From positions 62,001 through 126,000 of the forward strand of contig NZ_BAWJ01000007.1 in NCBI RefSeq assembly GCF_000586475.1: DNA of 64,000 nt. The letters run 5' to 3'. The DNA is from Psychrobacter sp. JCM 18903. Lineage in GTDB: Bacteria; Pseudomonadota; Gammaproteobacteria; Pseudomonadales; Moraxellaceae. Position numbers and translations under genes: made by a program. Under the pieces are notes generated by a model. It had not been told where the DNA came from, did not search any database, and saw nothing but the letters and a program-made list of their open reading frames with translations. Below, piece by piece: positions 49,547 through 60,776 of the stretch. Positions within the stretch are counted from its first letter, which is position 1. The number at the start of each line of letters is the position of its first letter.

Positions 49547-50284
49547 TTATTTCGCCACATAGCGATCAAGTCTGGTTTCAAGCTTACCTTGAATAAAGGT
49601 TAAGAACAGACAAATACCCCAATAAATAATCGCCGCTTCGGTGTAGACCAACATAAATTCATAGTTACGTGCGGTGATGATTTGCGCCTGCTTAAATAGC
49701 TCAGTCACCAATACCAATGACGCCAAAGACGTGTCTTTTACTAGGCTAATAAAGGTATTGGATAACGGGGGTACTGACACCCGAAGTGCTTGCGGCAAAA
49801 TGACATGACGAAAGGTTTGTAGATACGTCAAGCCTACCGTCGAGCCTGCTTCCCACTGTCCTTTTGGAATGGACAAAATAGAGGCACGCACCGTCTCCGA
49901 TGCATACGCGCCAATATTGAGCGAAAAGGCAATAATCGCTGAGGGAAAAGGATCAAGCTTTACCCCGATACTTGGCAAGCCGTAGAAAATAATAAATAGC
50001 TGAACCAGCATTGGTGTCCCGCGAATGGCGGACACATAAATACGCGCAAGTCTATATATGATTTCATGGAACCAGCCAGCACGCGGTACGATACGAATCA
50101 GCGCTACTGTCAGCGCAATAGCCATACCAATCGCAAATGAGATCAACGCCAGCGGTATCGAATAATAAATACCGCCTTTAAGCATTGGCCAAAATGAATT
50201 GATGACAATTTGCGCCCGCGCAGGATCCATAAATGGTAGTAGTGCCAGTAACTCAGCTAGCATTGACGTGATAGACGCTAGCAT
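49547..50284 (-). CDS. Amino-acid ABC transporter permease, cystine type
   Basis: This 245-residue HisM-type permease has about five membrane helices. The conserved lines are [52 protein letters not shown] and [63 protein letters not shown], which contains the EAA loop. Its start overlaps the stop of the binding-protein gene. Homodimer with the ATPase downstream. Confidence 0.92.
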   Translation of the reverse strand: MLASITSMLAELLALLPFMDPARAQIVINSFWPMLKGGIYYSIPLALISFAIGMAIALTVALIRIVPRAGWFHEIIYRLARIYVSAIRGTPMLVQLFIIFYGLPSIGVKLDPFPSAIIAFSLNIGAYASETVRASILSIPKGQWEAGSTVGLTYLQTFRHVILPQALRVSVPPLSNTFISLVKDTSLASLVLVTELFKQAQIITARNYEFMLVYTEAAIIYWGICLFLTFIQGKLETRLDRYVAK

Positions 50285-51120
50285 TATTTTTGTTGACTTA
50301 TATCAGCACCAAAGAACTCTTCGCTAAGCTTGGTCAGCGTCCCATCGGCTGCTAATGCAGCCATTGCTTCATTCAATTTTGCCACCACAGCGTCATCCCC
50401 TTTGATGAGTACTAAACCTGAACCAGTCTGCTCACTCGCAGGCGCTGTCAGTTTGATCTCAAGTGCTGCATCTGGGAATTTTTTGAGATAATCCAATACT
50501 GCCAGATTGTCATTCATCGTGAAGTCAGCACGGTCTTGCTTAACCAGTTGAATCGCTTGCGCCATACCATCGACAGGGACGATTTCTGCGCCGTAGCGTT
50601 CTGCAAGCTCACCATAGTTGCTGCTTAGTGATTGCGCAGTACGCAGACCTTTTAAACCTTCCCACGAGCTATAACGATTGTCATCAGTCGGTGCTAGTAC
50701 AACCGCGCCCGACCAGCTATACGGCATGGCTTTGTCATACTTAGCCAAACGCTCAGGCGTGGTCAAGCTTACTTGATTGGCCACCATATCGAAGCGTTTT
50801 GAGTCAAGACCTGCCAGCATAGCATCCCACTGGGTCTCTTTAAATTCGACGTCTACGCCCAGTTTATCCGCAACCGCACGTGTCACTTCGACATCATAGC
50901 CAGTTAGCTTGCCACTCTCATCATGATAAGTGAATGGCGGATAAGTACCCTCTGTACCGACGTTGATGGTGCCACCATTATTGATACGTTGCAGTAAATC
51001 AGAGCCACCCGTCGCGGCACTGTCTGTCGCATTGGTTTCTGCTTCATTGGTAGTAGACTGACCACAAGCGGCAAGTAGCATAGTACTGGCGGCAAGTGCT
51101 AAAAGAGTACGACGTTTCAT
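50284..51120 (-). CDS. Amino-acid ABC transporter binding lipoprotein, cystine type
   Basis: This periplasmic solute-binding protein (family 3) has 278 residues and a lipobox (MLLAACG) after a short signal. Ligand-domain segments: [75 protein letters not shown] and [16 protein letters not shown]. The latter third ends [15 protein letters not shown], very like cystine-binding FliY/TcyJ. First gene of the three-gene operon. Confidence 0.9.
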   Translation of the reverse strand: MKRRTLLALAASTMLLAACGQSTTNEAETNATDSAATGGSDLLQRINNGGTINVGTEGTYPPFTYHDESGKLTGYDVEVTRAVADKLGVDVEFKETQWDAMLAGLDSKRFDMVANQVSLTTPERLAKYDKAMPYSWSGAVVLAPTDDNRYSSWEGLKGLRTAQSLSSNYGELAERYGAEIVPVDGMAQAIQLVKQDRADFTMNDNLAVLDYLKKFPDAALEIKLTAPASEQTGSGLVLIKGDDAVVAKLNEAMAALAADGTLTKLSEEFFGADISQQK

Positions 51121-51434
51121 AAGACGTCCTTATAAGAGTGAATGAATAATGCAAAAAGGTATCGTGCCAATAAAACCATAGCAACAAATAAGGATAAGAC
51201 CAGCACAGACAAATACTATAATAAAGTATTTGCGCCGCATTATTTAGCTTTGGCTGCTCGATTTGAGGATGATCAGCATATTTTTCAATACTGTTTCTAT
51301 ATTATCTTTGAATTTTTGGACATTTTTTAGGTAGATCTTAACGTTATTATTGCCGATTAAATAGCCATTCATTCATATACTAGCGCACTTCAGAAAGAAT
51401 AAACGTACAAAAACAGTGAGCATGCGTAAGACTA
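51121..51434. other. Spacer between ABC operon and hutC
   Basis: AT-rich; contains the binding-protein promoter and the 3' flank of hutC. I see no gene or clear hairpin. Confidence 0.4.
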
Positions 51435-52220
51435 TTATAATTCACCGGAGAATTGATAGCGATCGCCTGCATGCCACATCTTCACAAAGGTCAATACTCG
51501 ACCTGCTGAATACGTCTGACGACGCAATACCAATGTCGGCGACTGCGGTGCGATTTGCAGTAGCGCAGCTATCTCATCTGGTGCCGCCAGTGCACGAATG
51601 GTATAGCTACCGCGCTCTAGTGGACTTTTGGCAATGAGATAATCACTGGTGTTGACCACACTAAAATCCTGCTCAATAAATTCTGGCACCTTTTGTGCAT
51701 CCACCCAGCGCTCTTCGAACTGTATGGGCTGACCATCCGCAAAGTGAATGATTTTTACCTCGTATAAAACATCAACGTCGCTACTACTATCTGCGCCAGT
51801 ACTGTCATCCATTACGGTTGTATCAGCGTTTGTATTAGAAGACACAGCTACTTTATTAATATCAAATTTACGCCGTAATTCATCATCCAACATCGCAGCC
51901 GTAAGTATGCGTTTACTCACCACTTGCGCCTGATAATCACGATTGGCAGATTTTAAATCCTGCGCGATATTGCGCACTTCTACAAAAGTGTGATTGAACT
52001 GCTGTTGGGCGACAAACGTCCCCGACCCTTGCCGGCGCTCTAGCACTCGCTCTTCGCTCAGCTCTTTTAGGGCGCGATTGACCGTCATACGCGATACGCC
52101 AAATTCTTTTGCCAACGCCATTTCTGTAGAAATTGCATTGCCCGCTTGCCATTTACCCGAGTGAATATTGTCTAATATGGCGTTTTTTATGCGCTGATAT
52201 GCCGGAATCGTCTTTGTCAT
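51435..52220 (-). CDS. hutC: Histidine utilization repressor HutC
   Basis: This GntR-family repressor (261 residues) has an N-terminal winged helix (PAYQRIKNAILDNIHSGKWQAGNAISTEMALAKEFGVSRMTVNRALKELSEERVLERRQGSGTFVA) and a C-terminal UTRA domain that binds urocanate in relatives (FEERWVDAQKVPEFIEQDFS, RRQTYSAGRVLTFVKMWHAGDRYQFSGEL). The UTRA part contains an inserted Asp/Ser/Thr-rich loop (about 130-150). It is divergent from hutU, with the TGTATATACA operator between them. Confidence 0.93.
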   Translation of the reverse strand: MTKTIPAYQRIKNAILDNIHSGKWQAGNAISTEMALAKEFGVSRMTVNRALKELSEERVLERRQGSGTFVAQQQFNHTFVEVRNIAQDLKSANRDYQAQVVSKRILTAAMLDDELRRKFDINKVAVSSNTNADTTVMDDSTGADSSSDVDVLYEVKIIHFADGQPIQFEERWVDAQKVPEFIEQDFSVVNTSDYLIAKSPLERGSYTIRALAAPDEIAALLQIAPQSPTLVLRRQTYSAGRVLTFVKMWHAGDRYQFSGEL

Positions 52221-52525
52221 GTCCGTGTTTAACCGTTAGTTTCACCAATAATAATAGCGCCATAATATCACGAGATAACGTCATGAACCTTGTCAAAACA
52301 CTGTGACATTTATCTATCTACCAAAACCCTCACAAAAATAATTGAGTCATTTATAAAAAATTGCTTGCATGAAAAAAGTATCTTTGATAATTTGTATATA
52401 CAACTTTACGACAGTGCTAAAAAATCTGTGTAATCTAATCGATGTTTCGCTGAATTTATAGACTGACTGTAAAACACTTACTTTGATTACTTTATCGTCT
52501 TAACAGATATCACAAGGATATGATA
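52221..52525. promoter_or_regulatory. Divergent hutC/hutU promoter region
   Basis: 305 bases, non-coding and AT-rich. It contains the HutC operator at 52392-52403, listed separately. Confidence 0.65.
52392..52403. promoter_or_regulatory. HutC operator
   Basis: TTGTATATACAA is a perfect 12-bp palindrome and matches the TGTATATACA core bound by HutC in Pseudomonas and enterobacteria. One site can repress both divergent transcripts; release by urocanate is inferred from the family. Confidence 0.8.
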
Positions 52526-54244
52526 ATGACTACTAACCATGGAACCAATAAAGAGACTAAGCTGACTCGTCGTGATGAGAGCCGCGAAATCGCCGCGCCC
52601 ACTGGCAGTACTCTACATTGTAAAAGCTGGCTAACCGAAGCACCGTATCGCATGCTGCAAAACAATTTGCATCCTGATGTGGCCGAAAACCCAAAAAGCC
52701 TCGTGGTCTACGGTGGTATCGGACGCGCAGCCCGCAATTGGGAAAGCTACGATCAAATCTTAGCGTCATTAAAAGAATTGGAAGACGATGAGACGTTGCT
52801 CGTGCAATCAGGCAAGCCAGTTGGCGTGTTTCAAACGCACGAAAATGCACCACGTGTTTTGATTGCAAACTCTAACCTTGTGCCGCGTTGGGCAACGTGG
52901 GAGCATTTCAATGAGCTCGATCGCAAAGACTTGATGATGTATGGTCAAATGACAGCTGGTAGCTGGATCTATATTGGCACGCAAGGCATCGTGCAAGGTA
53001 CATATGAGACCTTTGTGGAAGCAGGTCGTCAGCATTATGACGGTAGCTGGGCGGGACGTTGGATTTTGACCGCGGGTCTTGGCGGCATGGGCGGTGCGCA
53101 GCCATTAGCCGCGACTTTTGCAGGTGCAACCTCACTGAACATCGAGTGTCAGCAATCTAGTATCGATTTCCGCTTGCGTACTGGTTATGTCGATAAGCAA
53201 GCCGATGATCTCGACCATGCTTACGAGCTCATCAAACAGCATACCGACGCAGGTGAAGCGGTCTCTATTGCCCTACTTGGTAATGCAGCAGACATCTTAC
53301 CTGAGATGGTCAAGCGTGCGCACGATGGTGGCATGAAGCCTGATTTGGTCACCGATCAAACCTCAGCACATGATTTGATCAATGGCTATCTACCAAGTGG
53401 CTGGACAGTGGAAGCATGGAAAGCTGCCCAAGAAGATTCAGGGCAACATGCAGCACTAACTAAAGCTGCCGCTCAATCTTGTGCCGTACACGTACAGGCG
53501 ATGCTAGATTTACAAGCGATGGACATTCCAACGACTGATTATGGTAATAATATCCGTCAGGTGGCTTTTGATGAAGGCGTTAAAGATGCCTTTAATTTCC
53601 CAGGTTTTGTCCCCGCTTATATTCGTCCGCTGTTCTGCCAAGGTAAAGGCCCATTTCGCTGGGTGGCGCTGTCAGGTGATCCAGAAGATATCTACAAAAC
53701 CGATCAAAAAATCAAAGAGCTGTTCCCTGAAAATACCCATATTCATCGCTGGTTAGACATGGCAAAAGAGCGCATTCAATTCCAAGGCCTGCCTGCTCGT
53801 ATCTGCTGGTTAGGATTGGGTGAACGCGATAAAGCTGGCTTAGCATTCAATGAAATGGTCAAAAACGGCGAGCTAAAAGGCCCTATCGTCATTGGTCGTG
53901 ACCATTTGGATACGGGCTCGGTGGCTAGTCCAAATCGCGAAACAGAAAGTATGAAAGATGGTTCAGATGCGGTATCTGATTGGGCATTATTGAATGGTAT
54001 GCTCAACGTCGCAGGCGGCGCAACTTGGGTGTCATTGCATCATGGCGGCGGCGTTGGCATGGGTTACTCGCAGCACTCAGGCATGGTCATTGTCGCAGAT
54101 GGCACTGATGCCGCTGCCAAACGCTTGGCGCGGGTACTGGTCAATGATTGCGGCTCAGGCGTTATGCGTCATGCGGATGCAGGTTATGAGCTGGCGATCA
54201 AAACAGCGAAAGATTATGGTCTAAATTTGCCGATGGTTAAGTAG
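52526..54244 (+). CDS. hutU: Urocanate hydratase HutU
   Basis: HutU converts urocanate to 4-imidazolone-5-propanoate using NAD+ as electrophile. The intact 572-residue protein shows [64 protein letters not shown] (NAD+ binding), [29 protein letters not shown] with the conserved Cys, and [23 protein letters not shown] 52526 is preferred over 52520 because AAGG is too close to the first. First gene of the hut operon. Confidence 0.97.
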   Translation: MTTNHGTNKETKLTRRDESREIAAPTGSTLHCKSWLTEAPYRMLQNNLHPDVAENPKSLVVYGGIGRAARNWESYDQILASLKELEDDETLLVQSGKPVGVFQTHENAPRVLIANSNLVPRWATWEHFNELDRKDLMMYGQMTAGSWIYIGTQGIVQGTYETFVEAGRQHYDGSWAGRWILTAGLGGMGGAQPLAATFAGATSLNIECQQSSIDFRLRTGYVDKQADDLDHAYELIKQHTDAGEAVSIALLGNAADILPEMVKRAHDGGMKPDLVTDQTSAHDLINGYLPSGWTVEAWKAAQEDSGQHAALTKAAAQSCAVHVQAMLDLQAMDIPTTDYGNNIRQVAFDEGVKDAFNFPGFVPAYIRPLFCQGKGPFRWVALSGDPEDIYKTDQKIKELFPENTHIHRWLDMAKERIQFQGLPARICWLGLGERDKAGLAFNEMVKNGELKGPIVIGRDHLDTGSVASPNRETESMKDGSDAVSDWALLNGMLNVAGGATWVSLHHGGGVGMGYSQHSGMVIVADGTDAAAKRLARVLVNDCGSGVMRHADAGYELAIKTAKDYGLNLPMVK

Positions 54245-54314
54245 CATACTATTTATCCTTATAAGTGATTACTTGACATAAGGATATCATCGACATTTTA
54301 TCAAGGAGGATAAT

Positions 54315-55674
54315 GTGATTGAGCAAAATACGACACTAAATCTCAAGGATGCAGCAGCAACACCAACTGAAGCACTACTGTCTAAACCTGTAGCGTTACT
54401 GCAACTGATAGTCTTTAGTGCTATCGGCTTGGTCATGTTTTTTGTGCCATTTACCATTGGTGAGAAAAGCACGATTTTGTTCGATCATGGGGCAACTTAT
54501 CTGGTCACTCAGCAGCATACATTGTCTGTGACGTTGTTGTTTTTACTGATGATCTTTGGGGTAAGCAAGCCATTTATAGACGGCTCATGGCGTAAAAACA
54601 TCACCCACATGATTATGACTGCTTTTAAAATCATTGGTCTGATACTGGCAGTGATGTATGTTGCTGACGTAGCGCCTGCCTTTATGATGAAAAAGGACAT
54701 GCTGCCGTTTTTGTTTGAAAAACTGGCATTACCAGTCGGTATGATTGTACCGCTTGGCGCATTAATTTTAGCATTTTTGGTGGGTTTTGGTTTGCTCGAG
54801 ATGGTCGGTGTGCTCATGCAGCCGATCATGAAACCTATCTGGAAACCCCAGGTTCATCAGCGATTGATGCGGTCGCATCCTTTGTTGGTAGCTACTCTAT
54901 CGGGCTGCTCATTACTAATCGTGTCTACTTGCAAAAGCAATATTCAGCGCGCGAAGCCATTATCATTGCGACTGGCTTTTCGACCGTATCAGCGGCATTT
55001 ATGGTCATTGTTGCCAAAACGCTTGGTCTAATGGAGTTTTGGAACCTGTTCTTTTGGTCTACGCTAGTGATTACCTTTATCGTCACTGCGATTACTGCTC
55101 GTATTCCACCATTAGCCTTGTTGATGATAGCGTTGAACGTCCCACTTTAGACCATAAACGTGGTACACGTCTGGCGGCAGCATTTGATTTGGGTTTGTCC
55201 ACTTCACGCCGTGCCACTGACCTAAAAACAATCTTATGGTCTAACTTTCGCGATGGGCTGACGATGGCAGCGGCGATTGTGCCTTCTATCATCGCGGTTG
55301 GCTTGACAGGATTGATATTAGCAAAGTATACGCCTGTATTCGATGCTTTAGGCTTGCTTCTTTATCCATTTACATGGCTTAGCGGCTTACCAGAGCCTCT
55401 GGTTGCCGCCAAAGGTATGTCAGCGGGATTGGCTGAAATGTTCTTGCCAGCACTGCTCCTCAGTGAGGCTGATATATTGACTCGCTATGTTGCAGGGGTC
55501 ATCTCTATTAGCAGCGTGTTGTTTTTCTCTGCCATGATTCCTTGTGTGCTTGCCACTGAAATACCATTATCTGTCGGCAAAATGGTCATTATCTGGTTTG
55601 AGCGTGTGGTACTCAGTATTTTATTGGCTGCCGCATTCGGACATCTAGCCATGTACTTCAACTGGATTGGCTAA
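54315..55674 (+). CDS. YjiH-type nucleoside-recognition/Gate-domain permease (two frameshifts)
   Basis: This polytopic membrane protein (about 454 residues) has a YjiH-like architecture with a Gate/nucleoside-recognition domain. Segments: LLQLIVFSAIGLVMFFVPFTIGEKSTI, VGMIVPLGALILAFLVGFGLLEMVGVLMQPIMKPIWKTPGSSAIDAV, FVGSYSIGLLITNRVYLQKQYSAREAIIIATGFSTVSAAFM and WLSGLPEPLVAAKGMSAGLAEMFLPALLL. Breaks near 54847 (add A in GGAAACCCC) and 55122 (add T, giving PLAFVDDSVERPTLD). Its position between hutU and hutH makes histidine or urocanate uptake a plausible role, but the family has no firm substrate. Confidence 0.78.
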
Positions 55675-55793
55675 AGAAACAAATTTAATAACAGGTATTA
55701 CGTTAACTAAAAACATTTAAAAAACGTCATTTCAACAAAGACATGAATCAAAAATAATATAACCCATATGTCTTACAATACTAGGATCACCCT

Positions 55794-57354
55794 ATGAACG
55801 ATATCAAACAATTAATGCTACACCCTCGCCAGCTTAGCTTTAAGATGCTACGTGATATCTATGAGCAGCCTGTCATATTGACATTAACTGAGAGTGCTTA
55901 TGAGGCCATCGATGCCTCACATGAAGATGTGCGTACCATCATTGCACGAGACAAAAGCGCATATGGTATCAACACTGGTTTTGGCCTGTTAGCAAAGACC
56001 CGTATCAGTGATGATCAGCTTGAGCTACTTCAGCACAACTTGATCGTTTCTCACTCAGTGGCACTGGTGACGCACTTCCTGCCGGCGTGGTACGACTGAT
56101 TATGGTGATGAAAGTGGCCAGCCTAGCACAAGGCGTATCAGGCGTACGCCGCGAGGTAGTGGACAGCTTACTTGCCTTAATCAATAATCAAATCACGCCA
56201 AACATTCCGGCAAAAGGCTCAGTTGGTGCTTCTGGTGATTTAGCGCCTTTATCACACATGACGCTTGCAATGATGGGTGAAGGTGACGTGTTTGTCGCTG
56301 GCGAAAAAGTGCCTGCAGCAGAAGCGCTAGCTCAACATGGACTTGAGCCAATTACCCTAGCAGCCAAAGAAGGCCTCGCACTTATCAACGGCACGCAAGT
56401 CTCAACCGCATTGGCATTACGGGGTTATTTCTTAGCGCGTGATTTGCTTGAGACCGCCACCATTGTAGGCTCACTGTCGATTGATGCTGCCAAAGGCTCG
56501 GATTCACCATTTGATGCGCGTATTCACGAAGTACGTGGGCATCATGGTCAAATTGAAATCGCCAAAGCACACCGTCAACTCATTAAAGGCAGTGCGATTC
56601 GCGCCTCGCATGATGGTGAGCAGGATGACCGAGTACAAGACCCTTACTGCCTGCGTTGTCAGCCGCAAGTCATGGGTGCCTGTCTTGATATCATCAATCA
56701 AGCAGGAAAAACCTTATTAATAGAATCTAATGCGGTGACCGACAACCCACTTATCTTTAATAACGAAGATGGTCCTGTAGCCATATCAGGAGGTAACTTC
56801 CATGCTGAGCCAGTCGCTTTTGCCGCTGATATTCTGGCCTTGGCAATCGCGAGATTGGTTCTATGTCTGAGCGCCGTGTCGCTTTGCTAATCGATGCGAC
56901 GCTGTCAGGTGGTCTACCGCCGTTCTTGGTCGACAATGCTGGGGTAAACTCAGGCTTTATGATCGCCCATGTGACCGCAGCCGCACTGGCATCGGAGAAC
57001 AAATCTATCGCTCATCCGGGTAGCGTTGACAGTATCCCAACCTCAGCCAACCAAGAAGATCATGTGTCAATGGCGACCTATTGCGCACGCCGCCTATACG
57101 AGATGGTACAGAATACTGCCACCATTATCGGTATTGAGCTATTGGCTGCCGGTCAAGGGATTGATTTTCATCGCGGATTAGAGACTTCAGAGCCTTTAAC
57201 AGTGGCACACCAGAAACTGCGTGAGAAGGTGACTTTCTATGACAAAGATCGCTACCTAGCGCCTGATATTGAAGCGGCCAAGCAGTTGGTATTAGACGGT
57301 ACGCTTGCTGAGCACTGGCAGTCATTACGTAGCGACTGGTATGAGCCTAAATAA
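55794..57354 (+). CDS. hutH: Histidine ammonia-lyase HutH (two frameshifts)
   Basis: HutH deaminates histidine to urocanate with the self-made MIO cofactor, formed from the Ala-Ser-Gly in [15 protein letters not shown] (codons near 56227). Other motifs: [47 protein letters not shown] and [17 protein letters not shown]. Breaks near 56062 (add G, giving [20 protein letters not shown]) and 56852 (add G, giving [19 protein letters not shown]). About 521 residues after repair, the normal length. Third gene of the operon. Confidence 0.95.
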
Positions 57355-57381
57355 GCGTTAGATAATTGAAAGGAATTAGCA

Positions 57382-58432
57382 ATGGCCATGACGATAATTA
57401 GCACAACCGTGAGTCATACAGCGGCTGACATGACACTATGGACAGGCCGTGCAGAGCCATTTGAGACGGCGCGTGCCCGCTACTGGTATCAGCTCGCAAA
57501 GCCTTACGAGGATCAAAATATTGGGCTAATTGGCTTTGCTTGCGATCAAGGGGTTAGCGCAATCAAGGCCGCGTGGGTGCACGAGCTGCCCCGCCTCTGA
57601 TTCGCCGAGCGTTTGCGACACTGCCGGTCATCGCTGAGTTGCAAAAACGTTTTGATGGTCAATTATCAACATTGCTAGGTGATGCAGGCGATATCTATTG
57701 TCATGACGATGATGACTTTGCTGCGCACACTCTTGAGCAAGCTCAGCTCAAATATGCGGATAAAGTGAGCGCTATCGTCAAACAAGGCGGCTTACCCATC
57801 GGGCTTGGCGGTGGTCATGCCATCGCTTATGGTAGCTTTTTGGGATTGTGGCAGGCATTAGAAAATGAAAGCGAAGCAAATGCCACGCTACCATCGGCAT
57901 CATTAATTTTGACGCCCATCTTGATATTCGTCAATCTGATGTGGCGACTTCTGGTACACCGTTTCGCCAAATTGCCGAGCATCTTGACGCACATGTTCAG
58001 CCCTTTCATTATTGCTGTATTGGCGTCAGTCGGTTCTCTAACACGGCGGCGCTGTTTGATCGCGCCGAGCAATTGGGCGTGCATATCATCAGTGATGAAG
58101 ACTGCCATTATCAGCCTCGGCAGATACTTGCCGATCAGGTTATAAGCTTCATCAATCAAGTTGATGTGGTTTATCTGACCATTGATATGGACTGCTTGCC
58201 TGCCAGTGTTGTGCCTGGTGTGAGTGCCCCAGCTGCTTATGGCATTGAGCTTGGTTTTGTTGAACGCATGGTAAAAACCATTATGGCTACTGGTAAAGTA
58301 AAAATGGCCGACATTGCCGAGATTAATCCCACCTTTGATATTGATGCGCGTAGCTGCAAAGTTGCGGCAAGACTATTAGCGACTATTATAGAGCAGCATT
58401 TACTGACTCTACAAATAAAGACTTATGAATAA
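57382..58432 (+). CDS. hutG: Formimidoylglutamase HutG (two frameshifts)
   Basis: HutG, of the arginase/ureohydrolase fold, hydrolyses N-formimidoyl-glutamate to glutamate and formamide. The manganese-binding motifs are GGGHAIAYGSFLGL, NFDAHLDIR (after repair) and LTIDMDCLPASVVPGVSAP. Breaks near 57559 (add C, giving GVSRNQGRVGARAAPP) and 57883 (add G, giving NATATIGIINFDAHLD). About 351 residues. AAAGGAATT precedes the ATG. It indicates the formamide-producing, not the formylglutamate, route of histidine breakdown. Confidence 0.93.
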
Positions 58433-58491
58433 AACTTTAAAGATGAATTTTATATATTCACCTGACTATCAGTATTAAGCAGGAGCTTATT

Positions 58492-59831
58492 ATGAACAAC
58501 TCTAGCGCACAGATACTCGACAAATCTATCAATACTACAGATGATAAAGACATCCTAACATCGTTTGACCACATCATTATCAATGCCAATCTTGCGACTT
58601 TTTCAGTGCAGTATGGTTTTGGCATGTATACAGATGAACATACAAATAGCATCCCATATGGTCAATTAAACAATGCTGCTATCGGTATTAAAAATGGCAG
58701 CATTGCTTGGATTGGTGAGCACAATCAAATCACTGCTCATCTGACTCACTATCAAGACCACCAAATCACAGACGTAGATGGTAAATGGATAACTCCTGGA
58801 CTTATCGACTGTCACACTCATATCGTCTATGGTGGCAATCGCAGTAACGAGTTTGAGGCACGTTTGCAAGGCGCTAGTTATCAAGACATTGCGGCACAAG
58901 GTGGCGGCATTGTCTCAACTGTCACTGCCACCCGCGCTGCCAATATTGAGTCGCTATTTGCACAAAGTGAGAAACGCTTAATAGCACTTATGAAAGAAGG
59001 CGTCACCAGTATCGAAATCAAATCGGGCTACGGCTTAGATTTAGACACGGAACGCAAAATGCTCACGGTTGCTCGCCAGCTTGGTGACAAGCACAATATC
59101 CATGTGAGCACCACTTATCTAGCAGCGCATGCCCTACCACCTGAATACAAATCTCACATACAGGACCGCTCGGATGACTATATCGAGCAAGTGTGCGAGT
59201 GGCTACCAATCTTGCATTCAGAGGGCTTGGTCGATGCGGTCGACGGCTTTTGTGAAAATATTGCCTTTAGCACTGAGCAAATCAGACGCGTTTTTGAGGT
59301 GGCACGCTCATTAAACCTACCAGTCAAACTGCACTCTGAGCAATTATCTGACATAGGTGGCAGTGCCTTGGTTGCCGAATATAAAGGGCTATCAAGCGAC
59401 CATTTAGAGCATTTATCAGAAGACGACATCAAAAAAATGGCGGCCAGTGATACCGTTGCAGTTCTATTGCCCGGTGCATTTTATACCCTGCGGGATACCA
59501 AATTGCCACCGATTGAGGCATTACGCAGACACCAAGTACCTATGGCTATTTCTACTGACTGTAATCCTGGAACCTCACCGCTTACCTCATTATTGCTTGC
59601 GATGAACATGGGCTGTACGCTGTTTTACTTAACGACTGAAGAGGTACTGGCAGCTCAACCGTTCATGCAGCACAAGCATTAGGGCTACCTAATAAAGGGA
59701 AAATAGAGGTTGGCTGTGATGCAGATTTGGTCTTATGGGATATCGCCCGCCCTGCGGATTTGGCTTATCAGATGGGACTAAACCCTATTAACGGCATTAT
59801 GGTTCAAGGCAAGTGGCGTGAGACGGTATAG
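58492..59831 (+). CDS. hutI: Imidazolonepropionase HutI (one frameshift)
   Basis: HutI opens imidazolone propionate to formimidoylglutamate. This amidohydrolase has the metal motif [81 protein letters not shown] and [14 protein letters not shown]. The break near 59661 is repaired by one G (GCAGCTCAA to GCAGGCTCAA), giving [33 protein letters not shown] up to the stop at 59829-59831. About 447 residues; the first 40 form an extra acidic N-terminal part compared with the usual 405-residue enzyme. AGGAG precedes the ATG. Confidence 0.95.
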
Positions 59832-59855
59832 CGAACTTATCTAACTACTCACATT

Positions 59856-59892
59856 AAAAAAGCCCCAATCATTCAATGACTGGGGCTTTTTT
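59856..59892 (+). terminator. Terminator of the hut operon
   Basis: AAAAAAGCCCCA pairs with TGGGGCTTTTTT, 12 perfect pairs and a T run. Confidence 0.9.
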
Positions 59893-59998
59893 AAAAATAA
59901 ATGCACAGCTTTGCTACCCCATTTTCAAAAAACTGAGTAGCAAGAAAAACGACTATTAGCGATATCTGTCTATCTATCTGTATGTCTAACTTACTTAG

Positions 59999-60581
59999 CT
60001 ATTTCTTAAACTTATTGTTAAATACACTGCCAGTATTGGCATCAACATTTAGCCAAACGATACTATTACCTTTGAGAATATCAGTTTCATAATAGGATGC
60101 ATGATCACTATAATCTCGGTCGTTTTTAAACTCAATCTCGATAACACGACCGCCCGATTGTTTTTCAGCAATTTTCATTGCCTGTTTAACATCAATCTTC
60201 GCTTGTTTAAGCGCCTTATAATCGACCAGATCATCACTGTCTAATCGTTCCACATCCGTACTGATCACTCTACCATTCATGCGTCGACTTTGATTTCATA
60301 GTTTCGGCTACTGGTTACAAATTCCATCTCATACACACCGCCTTGCGCTTTATCATCATCGTGATCAAAGCTGGCGCTCATCAATAGACCAGATGCTTTT
60401 TCGCCGCAATATTTATTGCTTGTTGTAAGCTTATTCTGCTGGCTTTGGCGGCTTGCACCTCACTTGCTAGCGGTTGCTGTGCAGATGCATAGATTGTCGT
60501 AGTCAACATAGCCGCACCCACTACTACTGCAGCACGAGTACCCAAAGTCGTTAGCGAAAATGGCTTGAAAATCTTGCTCAT
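59999..60581 (-). CDS. Secreted PepSY-domain protein (two frameshifts)
   Basis: After repair this is an about 194-residue exported protein: a signal peptide (AAVVVGAAMLTTTIYASA), then two PepSY repeats (ISLQQAINIAAKKASG...VYEMEFVTSSRNYEIKVDAMNGRVIS; DVKQAMKIAEKQSGGRVIEIEF...SIVWLNVDANTGSVFN). Breaks near 60405 (A run, one added A) and 60288 (add C, giving KVDAMNGRV). The ATG at 60581 (MSKIFKPFSL) follows GGAGA; the upstream ATG at 60644 is not used. PepSY domains often inhibit proteases or act in envelope homeostasis; the specific role is unknown. Confidence 0.78.
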
Positions 60582-60712
60582 AACGGTCTCCACAAAATTA
60601 ATCTTATTGAGTGTTCTAAAATTATTATCTTTTAAAAAACACACATTATCAATAGGTCAATCGTATCACTTTATAAAAACCACTTTGACTGTTCACGGTA
60701 GGGTTCATCCAT

Positions 60713-60745
60713 AAAAAACGCGCCTATCGTTAAAACAGACGCGTT
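60713..60745 (-). terminator. Terminator of gdhA
   Basis: On the minus strand AACGCG pairs with CGCGTT and a T run follows directly after the gdhA stop. The stem is short. Confidence 0.65.
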
Positions 60746-60776
60746 ATTCGTTAGTAGGTGGCTATGATAAAAGTGC

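Noticed and set aside
51142..51330. Small plus-strand frame upstream of the ABC operon
   Set aside because: No ribosome site and no family resemblance; it lies in the promoter spacer.
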